From positions 1,181,001 to 1,245,000 of the forward strand of contig JBAMJR010000195.1 of assembly GCA_038501785.1 (NCBI GenBank): a DNA stretch of 64,000 bases. Direction: 5' to 3'. Origin of the DNA: Myoxocephalus aenaeus (Eukaryota; Chordata; Actinopteri; Perciformes; Cottidae). The position numbers were made by a program, and so were the translations under genes. Within the stretch, counting starts at the first letter, position 1. Each line of letters opens with the position of its first letter. Positions 38,091 to 49,499 of this stretch are shown here, piece by piece. The notes under the pieces are model-generated. The model made no database searches, was not told the DNA's origin, and saw only the letters and a list, made by a program, of their open reading frames with translations.

Positions 38091-41000
38091 ATGGCGTCTT
38101 CCGCTGATGTCCACGTCCGAATCTGTGGACAAGAAATGATAAAATATGACCTAGAAATTAAAGCTCTCGTTCAGGTAAGAAGTGAAAACGTCGTTTGTTC
38201 CCGAAGGCGACGTCGAAAGTTGCCCCTAACCGTGAGCTAACAACAAAGCGAAGCTAACGGCTAAACCGGTAAAGACGGAGGAAAGAGGGACACCAGGTGT
38301 CGGCTCTTTAGTGTCGTGAGAGTACATCTGTTCCACTTTATTCTCCTCCCTCACTGCTAACAGATACGTTCCCTCGATGTACTTACTGTCTGACGTTATC
38401 GTGAAAGTAGCGATGTGAGCTCAATGAGGAGTGATTCGGTTGTTATTGGCTGACAGACCCTGACACCGACCTGTTATTAGGCTTCACACGGGACATGTTG
38501 ACCAACCAGGAATGATACAGAAGTGACCTTGCAAGTTAACCTTGTAAATTAACCCCAAGAGCGTCACCAAACCTACACACTAATGATCTAAAGTTAGACA
38601 TGAGATCTAAACCCCATTGTATGTATACTTTTTACATTTAAATCTATTAGAGCTGAAACAACTAGCAGGTTAATCGTTTAGTTAATTGACAGCAAATTCA
38701 TTATTTACATTTATATAAGCGAAGCATTATTTTAAATAACTTCCTCAAGCAGATATGTACTCAAGTCAGCTTTTCGTTTGTCAGTGTTTCCTGTTTTTCT
38801 TAGTCTTCTTTTATAATGTTGTTCAACTGAGTATCTTGGATTTTGATCAGACAAACATTTTTTTTGAAATTTATTTAAATTTTATATTATTTGATAGACA
38901 AAACGATACATTGTTTAATCAAGAAGGTAGATACATCTGGTTATAAATCCATAAAGAGTTGCACCCTTAATATGTATTATACCATGTTATTTGAAAATAT
39001 TTACATGACATAAATATACTGTAGTATTGTTTAGATAAATAGTCCATTTAACTAATATAAATCAAATCGATTAATCAAAAGAACAGTTAACTGTTGTATT
39101 TTTTTAATTTGATTTACAGGATTAATGGCAAAAAAATTCAGTTTACGTAGAAAATATGATGATAGAACATTACTGATAAATATGAAAAGATTGATAATTT
39201 AATTCAGTACCTCTCTGTATGTGATTATGGGTCACCATCAGACTGCTTTTAACTTATAGTAACATGCATTATATTTAACGAACAGAATCATTTAAGTCTA
39301 GCTGTATTTTCCAAAATAAAATTCTAAATCAGTCGTTAGAATTATGTTTGAGTGTTAGTTTTGCTCTTACTTCTCTGGTCAATGTTATATATTCGTGAAT
39401 ACATACCATGTCATTTTGTTTATGTTACCTGCAGGACATTAGGGATTGCCCTGGACCTCAGTCAACTCTCATGGAGCTCAACTCTCAGGTCAAAGAGAAG
39501 TTCAACAAGCTCAGACTCAGAATACAGGTCAGCCCTCACATCACATGTGTACACTGTGTTGCATCCGACAGATTTATTGCTTATAATCCAAACTGTTTTA
39601 ATCAACTTAGTGTTGTCTTGTCAGGACCTGGAGCAGATGGCCAGAGAGTATGACAGAGAGACGGACAGACTGGCCATCCAGGCAGAGACAGAGAGCCAGC
39701 GAAGGCAAATGCTGAGGTGTGTGAACTCATTTTCCCCCTGAATCACTGACTTTATTGACGCCATCAATACTGCTTGAATGCCAGCGTCCAGTCAAGTGTT
39801 TAAGCGAGTGAACCGAACCCATCTGTATTTCGCTCTCTGTCAACACTTCACAATGAGCTGTAATGCTTGGCTGTAACCCCTCTTTGCATCAGGTTTGTTG
39901 GTGCCTCGGTCTCCTGTGGTGGGTTGGAATTAGGCCATAAAGACTAATAGGATTAGGAGTGTAAATAGGAAGCTCTAATTTACCATGTCCAAGGTGCTTT
40001 TGGGAGTTTGTATTCTAGGTGTTGACCCTTGAAAAAAATTGCAATATATTCAAACCTGAGAACATTCCTGCCAACTGCAATAAGACTTTATAATAAATCA
40101 CCTCTGGCCAGATCCTGTCAATTTAATCATCAGACACACAGACCAGTTGAGATGAAGAAATCTATAACAAAAACAAAAATTCTGAAAGTTGTTTTTTGTG
40201 TTATTTTTTTCCTGTGGATTCCAGTAACCAGACAGCGTGGAAGAAAGCTAATCTGGCTTGTAAACTAGTCATAGACCACACGGAGAAGGACGAGCTGCTG
40301 TGTGGAGTAGAAAACCAGAGCACCAGACAAAGGTCAGTAAATCCAGAGCTGAGGCTTTACTGTGATGCTGAAACGAAGAGTCAATCAGCTTCTCACCATT
40401 ATAAAGTTAACATGGCATGTGTTTTGCTTTTATTCTGACCTAAACCCGCATCCCAGTATTTATTATACCTCAGTCAAACTCTCTGGTCTCTTCCTAACCC
40501 AGTGGTCGACAACCCACGGCTCCGGAGCCGCATGCGGCTCTTTAGCCCCTCTGTTGAGGCTTTGAAAAGTGCGTCACATCCTATTATGTCGCTGTTGACC
40601 ATAACTTGTTTAAATATTCGACCGACAGTTACTAGACTTGTGTATGTTTGTGATTGGTCATATGCTGCAAATCCCCCCCCAGCAGTTGAAAGCTTAGCGA
40701 GCAGAAGATAGAAGTTGTGCGCCCAGGGACGCTCCTCGCACTCAAAGCAAAGTTTTCTCCTCGCAGGCTTCAATTTTGCTTGCGCAAGCAGAGATTTTCT
40801 TTGCGGCGCAATCTGTGCCGCACTCGCAAAAGCTATTTGCGCGTGGATCCCATTTGTGCTTGTGGATATTGACTGATTTGACCCCATACAGACCTCAGAT
40901 CTGCTTTGTGTGTGTTTTTTATATCAGGAAGGCGACCAAAGAAAGCCTTGTAGAAACCAGTAGCAACATCACAGAGAGTCTGATGTCTATGAGCAGGATG

Positions 41001-41440
41001 ATGGCTGAGCAGGTGAAGCAGAGCGAGGACACTATCGGCACACTGGGTAAAAAAAGCAACTCTACTTTGTCCATGGGTTTTACTTTGTCAGGGTTATCGT
41101 TTGTGTACAATAGGTAAATCTAATTTACAATATTTGTCCTTGTGAACATCCTTTTTATGTTTTTATCGCTCATATACATTTACCAACCCATCTTCACTCC
41201 TAAACCTTGTTTACTTCTCCTTGTTGTTCTTCTCCTCACACAGCCACTTCCTCAAGGACAGTGCAGGAAACCAACGAGGAGTTTAAAAGCATGACAGGAA
41301 CCATTCACCTGGGGAGGAAACTGATCCTGAAGTACAATCGGCGGGAACTGACAGATAAGCTGCTCATCTTCCTGGCTGTGGCCCTCTTCCTCGCCACCGT
41401 CCTCTACATCCTTAAGAAACGTCTCTTCCCTTTTATTTAG
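38091..41440 (+). CDS. bnip1: BNIP1 / Sec20 vesicle SNARE, six exons
   Basis: BNIP1 is the animal Sec20: an ER-resident Qb-SNARE acting with syntaxin-18, USE1 and SEC22B in Golgi-to-ER fusion, also known as a BH3-only BCL2/E1B-19K partner. Exons: 38091-38174, 39435-39527, 39625-39716, 40225-40332, 40928-41046, 41244-41440. These sum to 693 nt, or 230 residues (human 228). Conserved runs include DVHVRICGQE at the N terminus, DIRDCPGPQSTLMELN, the SNARE helix ITESLMSMSRMMAEQVKQSE and GRKLILKYNRRELTDKLL. The last 26 residues form a hydrophobic anchor (LLIFLAVALFLATVLYILKK) with a short luminal end, as expected for a tail-anchored protein. All intron phases join cleanly. The next gene, stc2, converges on it. 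Identity is very secure. Confidence 0.97.
40498..40880. mobile_element. Possible hAT-derived fragment in bnip1 intron 4
   Basis: The left edge CCAGTGGTCGACAACCCACG resembles a hAT terminus (CAGTGGTTCTCAACC). It runs into GGAGCCGCATGCGGCTCTTT, wording seen in hAT-derived repeats. GC content is well above that of the flanking intron. A matching right end and target duplication were not found, so the extent is approximate. Confidence 0.4.
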
Positions 41441-41731
41441 CTGCCTGGCTAAAGAACTCACCCAGGCTGCAGGCAGTTATTTCCCTCAGCAGAAAGTTAC
41501 CACAAGGACTTTAAACAGGTACGGACTACGTGCAGAGTTGGAAGAAGTCCAAAGACTGGACTTTCGCACATAAAGTGAAAACTTTTCATCTTGTTTAGCT
41601 TCCTCCTTTTTATCTTAATAATATGCAATATGTGAGTTTATAAAAGGTGAACTTAAATTGGTATGCTGAGGTTTCATGCAACAACTGATGGGGTTAAAGC
41701 CTCAGCATGCTTCAAACAAACCCGTACCGTT

Positions 41732-41803
41732 CAACCATGTCTAAAGGCAAAAGTTTTTATACTTCTTGCAAATAGCCACACTCGAAGCCGGCTGTCATAG
41801 CTT
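41732..41803. repeat. Copy of a dispersed repeat shared with 13012-13080
   Basis: Direct-orientation homologue of the 13012-13080 stretch, with shared AAGGCAAAAGT, TTTATA and GGCCAC/AGCCAC blocks. Confidence 0.45.
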
Positions 41804-42454
41804 CCTCCTTCTTTCCCACATCACATCCCAAGAGCTATGGCTTTTGAGTGACTGTCGCCTTGAAGCGGCAATTTATACAAATTTAAGATAAGAGTGCTCA
41901 CTTTCAGGAAGTCTCTCCTCGAAGGCCTGAATGGTGCTGCATGGAAAGTGTCAGCAGTGGAACAGAGCATTGAGTCTACTTTTACACCTCTGCACTAGTA
42001 AAGTAGCGTGACTGATTTAGTAAAGCACTTTGAAGTATTTTGAGGCCTTCGTACTTCATCTGGCACTCAGAACTAACAAGGGTCAAAGCCATACTATACA
42101 TCAAACTTTACTTACTTTTTGTCAAATTACAATCTGTGTGTGTGTGTATTCAACATTGAAAGTGTCTGTCTGCTCTGGACGGCTATTCCAAAGATGCCAC
42201 TGTTATTGACAATTTGCCTTGTGCCTTTCTTCCTTCGGAAGTCTAGACAACTGATTTAGAAATCTGATTACTTACCTATCCTGTAAATGTTGTCTTCCAC
42301 ATTAGGTCAGATGTTATGAATGTTGAACAATGTTTGTTGGAGTAAAGTAGAATACTTATATTTCCATATATAGAGGGAAACATTGATGTGAAGCATTGCC
42401 ACAGATGTGCCAGTAGATGGCAGGATACCCAACATTTACCACCATCAGAAACGC

Positions 42455-42460
42455 TTTATT
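42455..42460 (-). terminator. stc2: Candidate stc2 poly(A) signal (AATAAA on minus strand)
   Basis: TTTATT on the plus strand; another lies at 42542-42547. None was seen between these and the stc2 stop at 43081, so the stc2 3' UTR probably extends into the bnip1 3' UTR. Confidence 0.35.
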
Positions 42461-43080
42461 GTTCATTTGTATGAAGAACTATTTTACAGTACCGGACGGA
42501 CTGACTAACACACTTCTCTTTGTCAAGTGACATCATTGTAGTTTATTTAACTTCAATCCAAATGCCTACACCTGTATTTTGAGATTAATTTAAATAAAAA
42601 GTTACAAAACATAGCTTTGAAACCTGTAGTCTGTATGAAATGTGAGTCAAGTAAAGCATCAAAAATACACATTTATAATGTCATAACCAAAGAGTGCTTT
42701 CCTTCCTGCAGATTGAACCCTGACTGTCTACAAGATGTTTGATAGCATGTCCACTTCACGGTGCATAATAAAACAATACTCATAAATACAAAAACTGATT
42801 TAAATAGGTAGAATACTGACTTTGAGCCATCAGCTGCACTTGAGTGATTCCCTGTGGCGTTTACTCGTGTTTGTCACTGCCCTTTGCTGCAGGATACAGC
42901 CACTGGTTTACTGTGACGTTGAAGAGAGGTAGATGCATGGTTTTCATCCTTGTAAAAAATAATAATATAGCACAGATACCCAACAGAGTTAATAAGTTAT
43001 GTTACATTGCTTTCACCAGCAATAAGACACTAAACTATGACCACTACTACTAATAAGTGCATGACCTTTGTGTACCCTGT

Positions 43081-44620
43081 TTACAAAGCAGTAATGTTGG
43101 ATTTCTCAGACTCGAGGAGACCAAATTCGGTTGTGTTGTCGATCTGACTCGGCCCGTTCCTGTGCTCTGGTACTTTGGCTGGCTGCTTCAGGGGCCCTTG
43201 ATTGGTGATAGGCCCGGACACGGTGGACACGGCGGGTGGTGGAGCGGTGGTGTGCGGCAGCGCGTCTGCTTGGCTGGGAGAGCAGGTGCTGCCGAAGCTG
43301 CTGCACAGGGCCCCCCAGTGTTGCTCGCACTGCCTGCGCAGCCGCTGGCTGACCCACAACCCGACCTTGTCTCCACACTTCAACAGGAAGTTCATCAGTT
43401 CCACGTAAGGTCTAATGGCCAAAGCACACACGAGAATGATTTTTCAACACAGACTTATAGTATATTTAGGAAAACACCACTTAAAGTAAGACTATATAAT
43501 TTTTTCACAGCAGATATTTTGACTATGACCTTTTTATGACATGATATACTATGACATTATTACTCTACTATGACTTATTAGTTTTTTCATGAAATACTAA
43601 ATCATAATTTTTTTAATTACTTTTACTTTCTTTTTTCCTTCAAAGTATAACATGACTATCTTACTTTACTATAGAATCTGCATGAATGTCTGCAGACTGC
43701 CTCTATTTTTTTTAATGTGGGACAAGTTTATTGACATTCCCTGCTCACTATTTAGTAATGTATCCAGAGGGAGAGAGGAAACACCCCGACTTTTTTTTTT
43801 TAAACAAATGGGTACTAAATATTTGTCATCCTCTAGTTAGATAATGGAAAAGTGGCAAGGAAGGCAAAAAGGATAAATATAGGGGACCAACCTGGAGACA
43901 AAAGGATGAAAGATGACTTTTCAACTACATTGTTCTCAATGAGCTAAACCAACAAATCGGCGGGGCCAATATATTGATCAATATAAGCTCATTGCAGATA
44001 TAACGGTATTGGTGTATATTATGGTAAACTATGGGTCAATATATTATTTTACAGAGGATGTTGGTGGTAAAAGTTTACTGATTATGTGTGTGTCTCTGTC
44101 GCTCACCCCGGGGGAAACATCAGGTGGAACTGGACCAGGTTGCCCATGGTCTCCATGTGGTCTCGTGGCGCCAGGCAGAGCTGGTGTTTGGAATAACACT
44201 CTCTCTGGAGCGAGAACACCATCTCTTTTACCGCCGAGCACCGCCGGCTGACGCAGCTAAAGCGCTGCCGCAGTCCCAGCGCCATGCAACGCAATGCTTC
44301 CTTCACAAAGGACTTTCCCTGGGAGGAGGAGAGCAAAAGGAGGAATCAGTTTAATTTCTGATGGCTCGGTCAACAAAGCTGCATGTAGTGAGTGATCACA
44401 ATGTCAAATCTGGCTTGGGACTTGTGCCATCTCCCCTGCTGCTGCCACTTCCATGTCAAAGTATAGAACATTGCAAAGAAATCATGGTATATGTCATTAA
44501 AGTCATAGTAGTGTTTGCCATTAAAAAATATATATATTTTATAGAATGCCATAACAATGTAAAAAATGTGTAGTATACATAGGATTCCATATTAAAGAAA
44601 AATCACAGTTTAGGATATGC

Positions 44621-44651
<31 letters not shown>

Positions 44652-47600
44652 ATAGGCATACTATTATGTATGATATTAGTATCATATGACAGAAGAAGTC
44701 ATAGATGAATGAAAATGTCATAGAGCAAGTGATTGTCTAGTATGCCATTAAAAAGTCATATCATAAAACTGTCTGAACATAGTATGCCATAAAAGTCATA
44801 GCGTAGTATGTATGTAGTATCAAAGTTTGGCATGAAAAGGTCATAAAGTCATCGGAAAGAATGCCAGAAAAAAAGCTATTGTATGTCCGAAAAAGAAATG
44901 TGATCAAAAGTAATGATACAGAATAACGTCACAAGAAAAGCCATTATTGCAATAAAAAGTTAAAAGATGCATAGTATAATATGCCAAGACAATTCAAAGA
45001 ATAGTATCATAAAAAGTTCATAGAATAATATCCTATAAAAATCGCTTCAGAAAAGTCATAGTATAGTTTGACAAAACAGTAATTGTACATGCCATAAAAT
45101 TGTAAAAAGAGTACTAAAATAAAAATGACCTCAGAAAAGTCATAGTATAGTACATCATATATCAAATACATCAAAAGTATAGTATGCCATAAAAATGACA
45201 TAGTAGTATAGTAAACTGATAGTATGTCATACAATTACATTAAAAAGTAATATAACAGTATTGTATAGAAAAACTAATAAAGATGTCATAGTACAGTACG
45301 TATATAGTATGCCATTAAAATGCCATATTGAAGGCAGTGTAGTGCTCAACATTACATAACAATAACCATTTTGTGACAAAAGCCCCAAATTTGGCAGATG
45401 TGTTGATAGATATATTGGTAACTAAAGTGGGTATTGGGCCATCAAAAACTCCCATCATGGTGTCCGTGACAGACATTTCTCAAAATGTCTGTCACGGACA
45501 CCATCTGTCAGCCTTTCCTATCCCATTGGACAAAAAGCAATAACAGACATAATCTAGATTCTAGACCATAGTATAGCTGAGAACCAAATAAAATACTTCT
45601 ATGGACTTTTGCAAAGTATTTGGTGATTTTTATTATATCATATTTTCATTATGTAAAACCCTGAATCAATAAATACTTTTATCATAGTTTTTTTTTTTTT
45701 TTTTGGTTAAGTACCATATAATCATGCAGAATGTTGATGTCTCCTTCAGACCGGGTCCTCCAGAACGCACTGGGGCGAGTATGAAGCGGCCAGGATGAGA
45801 GTCAGGACCTTCATTTTGAGGCCATGGCTCTCTGCCAGAAAACGTTGGTTTGCGCTGTCGGGGGTGGACGCGAGTCACTGCCCAAAGCGAGGGAGTTCAA
45901 GTATCTCGGGGTCTTGTTCACAAGTGAAGGTAAAAAAATGAAGCGTGAGGTGGACAGGTGGTTCGGTGCGGCGTCAGCAGTGATGTACCAGGCCTTTGTG
46001 AAGAAGAGGGAGCCGAGGCAGAAGGCAAATCTCTCAATATACCAGTCCATCCACGTTCTGACCCTCACCTGTGGTCAAGAGCTTTGGATGGTGACCGAAA
46101 GAATGAGAACGTGCATACAAGCGGCCAAAATTATCTTATTTCGTAGGGTGGCTAAGAGAAGCCTTTGAGGTATATGGGTGAGAAGTCTCAGACATCCGGA
46201 GGGTGCTCGGCGTAAAGCTGCTGCTCCTTCAAGTCGAAAGGGGCAGCTGAGGTGGTTAGGACATCTGATCAGGATATCTCCTAGACGCCTCTCTTAAGAG
46301 GTCTACCGGGCCCTGGGGTAGACCCAGAACACGCTGGAAGGATGATATATCTTGTCTGGCCTGTGCTGCGGGAGTTGCGTTTCAACCACCTCTCTTAAGA
46401 GAGAGGCTGCAGTTCAATTATTTTTGCCTTACATTCTAATAAAACATTTAATATTTGAGGAACTGAAAATATGGAAACCATTGAATGCCAGTAACAAATG
46501 CCTGCCACGTCAGAATGCCATGACACAATATCCAGATCGTTTGTTAATATATAAAGATATACATGTACCAAATGTGTTGCTTTCGTCAAAAAAAATAACA
46601 ATAGGTTAGATGTAGTCACCTCGCCATAACTCTAAATTCTATTTTTTCTTTTAAATTGTCATGCTGCAGCCCACCTGAGAGTCATAGCGCCCGGCGTTGT
46701 GTAGCAAAGTGAGACAGATGTGGTGCAGCCCTTGGATTTCACAGGAGTTGTTGTTGAAACACTGAAACGTCCCACAGCCGACATCCCCTGAACTCACCAG
46801 GCAACTCTGAATCTCTGCTGAGAGACAGAAAGACACACAGAGTGATCAGTATTAACATAGTGATACAGAATCAAGTGCCTCTTAAATCATATGTCCTACT
46901 GTCCTGCATTCTGATTTGAGAAGACAAATGAGCATTGCAAATACATTGATATCACACATCCGGATGACCTTGGGAACATGTTCTTTTATCGTTGGTTTGG
47001 ATTCTGGGAAGTTTAAGATGTCATATAAAACAAGCTACACTGTAGTGGACAGCGGGAGAAGAGGCCAACATCATCCAGAAGCTCAAATTGTGCAACATCA
47101 GTGATGGACAGCACTTTGAAAGCAATATTTCATTTCAGTTTGATAAGTGCTTGAAATGTACAGTATGAAGGAATCGAATAAATTAAGTAACTACTTCCCT
47201 GTCATTAAATTTCAATTCTAAATAAAGATATTGCGTAGTGGTTTTCAAATGGGGGTACGTGTACCCCTGGGGGTGTGGAGGCACTCGGGGTATGTGAGAT
47301 TGTTTTTAAATTTATTTAAAATTAGCATCCATTCAAAAATCCTTTAAAAATAGTAATTTAATAAATATTAAATAAAAGTGTAAGTTCATAAAGTGAATTG
47401 TATATATATATATATATTAAATCAGACAATGTAGTACAGCGCTGTGTATTACATCTTTTTTTCAACCCAAAATGTTTTGTACTGGTTAGGGGGTACTTAG
47501 CTGAAAAACTATTTCACAGGGGGTACATCACTGGAAAAAGGTTGAGAACCACTGGCTTAGAGAATAATTGTTGTTCTCTTTTGCTGAGGAGACAATATCA

Positions 47601-48594
47601 CTATATACCTGAGGCCTCAAGAAACAGATTTTTTTTTTTGGGGGGGGGGGTGTTATCTATTCACCTGAACCTTTTACAAACATAGGGGATTATGATGTTG
47701 CTCTTGTTGATATCTATATTGCTTCTGTTGACGTTGTGCAGCCCTCCGGTCAGGTCCGGGTCGGAGGCGCTGTGCTGTCATGGAGGGAATGTGCTTTGAC
47801 AGGATCGAGCCGCCGGAGATGCGCATTGAGTTACAGCCACCAGCAGAGCGCAAAAAGAGAGGCGCGCTCTGCTGCCCGGCTCGGTCCGGACAGACACAGC
47901 AGGTTAGTGATAGTTTAAACTGATACAGTCTGTAGGGCTGCACGGCATGCCAACGATTTTGCCGATGCAATGAACGGCCAACGTATAGAAGATGAAAATA
48001 TGACGCAACCATCAGTCGCCTTACGTCAGTTTAACCTACTCACTTCACTGCAGACGCGCCAAAGGAGACTCGGTACTAATGTACTTTTAATACATATAAA
48101 TAAAATAAATTGTTATGGCAGTGTGACGTCACTACGGCATTACAATGCCGCAGACAGACCACACATACAACATGCCCTATTGAGCAGTGCTAAAGAAGGC
48201 CTAAAATACTGAAGGTTTTCTCAGCAGAGTAAATACAGAATGCATGTCCATAAACAACCCAATTTAAGGAAATGCAAAAAGCCCATATTTAAACAGTAAA
48301 CGAAGCTTCCCAAAAAAAATGTCAGCGTCTACAGGCACCTTTTAGTCACACCGTGAATGAGTTTCTGGAGACTCCTTCCTTTAAATAAACATAGCAAATA
48401 TCTGGATGCATGGTGACAAAAGGCAGACAGGTAAAGCAGCAGTACACCTGATGTTATAACTCACCTGTGCTCTGCAGAGACAGGCGTTTTTTGACTTGGC
48501 TCACTTGTTTGTCATGGACATCATGCAGATCCATGGTCAGCGCCTGTTGACAGGCCAGGAGCAGGAGAAACACAGCGGACAAGTTCGCCGGCAT
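43081..48594 (-). CDS. stc2: Stanniocalcin-2, four exons
   Basis: Secreted disulphide-linked glycoprotein hormone. Stanniocalcins act in calcium/phosphate balance, and mammalian STC2 inhibits the protease PAPP-A. Minus-strand exons: 48594-48465, 46817-46675, 44318-44107, 43411-43081. They total 816 nt, or 271 residues (human 302). Residues 1-20 (MPANLSAVFLLLLACQQALT) form a signal peptide. Then come RLSLQSTAEIQSCL, the family core GDVGCGTFQCFNNNSCEIQG with an N-glycosylation sequon at N66, and HHICLTLLHNAG. Exon 3 has GKSFVKEALRC, FSCVSRRC and LQRECYSKHQLC; exon 4 has PYVELMNFLLKCGD and CEQHWGALC. The C-terminal tail is short and Pro/Thr/Ser-rich, the least conserved part of the family. All phases join. 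Teleosts often have two stc2 copies, and which one this is was not resolved. Confidence 0.95.
43475..43680. repeat. AT-rich degenerate repeat in stc2 intron 3, inverted relative to 44475-45330
   Basis: Repeated ACTATGAC and TTTTTATGAC words. The reverse complement (GTCATAGTA, GTCATAAAAA, GAAAAAACTAATAAGTCATA) matches the wording of the longer array in intron 2. Confidence 0.6.
44475..45330. repeat. Degenerate AT-rich minisatellite in stc2 intron 2
   Basis: About 850 bp built from variants of a roughly 25-30 bp unit containing AGTCATAGTATAGTATGCCA and CATAAAA. It includes an (AT)n run at 44621-44647. The units are too diverged to set an exact period by eye. No gene lies in it. Confidence 0.7.
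45457..45504. repeat. Perfect 22-bp inverted repeat with 4-nt loop
   Basis: The left arm 45457-45478 (ends GTGTCCGTGACAGACATTT) and right arm 45483-45504 (starts AAATGTCTGTCACGGACAC) are exact reverse complements across a CTCA spacer. It lies in stc2 intron 2, outside the degenerate array. Confidence 0.95.
45745..46395 (+). mobile_element. LINE reverse transcriptase 3' fragment, probably RTE/Rex3-like
   Basis: The plus-strand frame 45824-46168 gives EFKYLGVLFTSEGKKMKREV, FGAASAVMYQ, KANLSIYQSIHVLTLTCGQE and LWMVTERMRTCIQAAKII, familiar from the C-terminal part of a common teleost LINE ORF2. The downstream DNA continues the same element (GGGGCAGCTGAGGTGGTTAG, GACCCAGAACACGCTGGAAG) but out of frame. 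It is 5'-truncated and mutated. It lies in stc2 intron 2, antisense to stc2. The clade name is my best guess. Confidence 0.8.
47236..47555. mobile_element. Short non-autonomous hAT-like element
   Basis: The left end TAGTGGTTTTCAAATGGGGG and right end GGTTGAGAACCACTGG are imperfect inverted copies of the hAT terminus CAGTGGTTCTCAA. Inside, GGGGGTACGTGTACCCC near the left and AGGGGGTACATCACTGG near the right add subterminal symmetry. A clean target duplication was not found. It lies in stc2 intron 1. Confidence 0.65.
47742..47902 (+). other. Candidate unassigned exon antisense in stc2 intron 1
   Basis: A GC-rich 161-bp block has a polypyrimidine-preceded acceptor (GACGTTGTGCAG ending 47741) and a donor CAG|GTTAGT (47903). 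One frame is open throughout and contains ATG at 47780, reading MEGMCFDRIEPPEMRIELQP and continuing KKRGALCCPARSG. I do not recognise the protein and found no partner exon. It could be chance openness of GC-rich DNA, an exon fragment carried by a mobile element, or a real antisense transcript. Confidence 0.2.
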
Positions 48595-48760
48595 GCTTCA
48601 CACGAACCAAAGCGTCGTTGTGAGCTTTTTGCTTGTGTTATTAGGTTGGAGCAGCACGGGGTGCAGCCTTGCAGAATAGTTCCCGCTGTAAAGTATTTCC
48701 GCGGCATGAATGCTGAAATATATAAAGCCACATGATCACTGCGCGTTCACATCTTTATCT
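48595..48760 (-). promoter_or_regulatory. stc2: stc2 promoter with TATA-like box
   Basis: On the minus strand a TATATAT motif (48718-48724, within GGCTTTATATATTTC) lies about 125 nt upstream of the start codon. Plus-strand CCAAT occurs in CCACCAATCACAGC (about 48763) and ACTCCAATGG (about 48792). The arrangement suits a regulated, TATA-driven hormone gene. It is inferred from motifs only. Confidence 0.5.
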
Positions 48761-49156
48761 CCACCAATCACAGCGCAGCCCTGTGAACGCACTCCAATGG
48801 AGCCAAAAGTTGATCATTGATGAGAGAAAAAGGGGACTGACGGGAGCAGAATGTAGCTGTGCAGCTGCGTTTGGATAAACTCGTCGTTCGGGCTTCAAGC
48901 AGAGTTAGTTTTCCTATTTATTATCAAATACCAGTGGCACACTCAGGCTCGGTGGGTGGGGGCTAAAACATAAATGAAAAGGGCACCTGCATGCAAGGCA
49001 GCCTATATGGCACTGCATCGCGGTGTCTTCATTTAGGGCACCCATTAGAGCCCTGCATCTCGTTTCTCCACTGGAGGGGCATCCAAAGGGCGCTTTCATA
49101 TATTCCATCTTATGTTGGCACTTTATTATGTTTCATGATGTTTTCTCCATGGAAGG

Positions 49157-49421
49157 CAGTGGCGTTTCTACACGTAATTACGCCCAGGGCGAGAACCCCC
49201 ACCGGATCCCCCCGCCCGCCCCCACAAGCAGGGGCGCCCGCAGCCGCAGGGGTCGCCAACCTGCCAATTCCCCACACAGTGATATGATAGATAATGGAAA
49301 ACCGCTTCGCGGCCCAGATGATTTTTTTTAAGTGGTAAGTGGTCGTGCCGTCCCCCACGTGACATGAAAAAGTGCCGCCCGGGGCGGCTGCCCGGTTCGC
49401 CCGTGCCCAAAACCGCCACTG
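49157..49421. mobile_element. 265-bp non-autonomous DNA element with CAGTGGCG ends
   Basis: The left end CAGTGGCGTTTCTAC and right end AAAACCGCCACTG are inverted. The flanking 8-mers ATGGAAGG (49149-49156) and ATTGAAGG (49422-49429) match at seven of eight bases, as expected of a hAT-type duplication. The interior is strikingly GC-rich. The surrounding 48930-49500 may be an older element of similar type (CCAGTGGCACACTC near 48932) that received this insertion. Confidence 0.7.
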
Positions 49422-49499
49422 ATTGAAGGGCATGCTCCACTGCACTTTATCGTGTGTCTTATAGATGCATCCAACAGAGCACTTTTTCTGCGTTTCTTT

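Larger units (their letters stand above)
41441..42620 (+). other. bnip1: bnip1 3' UTR
   Basis: This runs from the stop codon to the first good poly(A) signal, AATAAA at 42593-42598. A second AATAAA-type motif occurs near 42767. It includes a copy of the dispersed repeat also seen at 13012-13080, and a short inverted repeat GCTGAGG...CCTCAGC (41664-41706). Confidence 0.5.

Noticed and set aside
40029..40190. Possible LINE C-terminal remnant (NLRTFLPTAIRLYNKS) in bnip1 intron 3
   Set aside because: The match is one short motif, too little to call an element; element ends were not seen.
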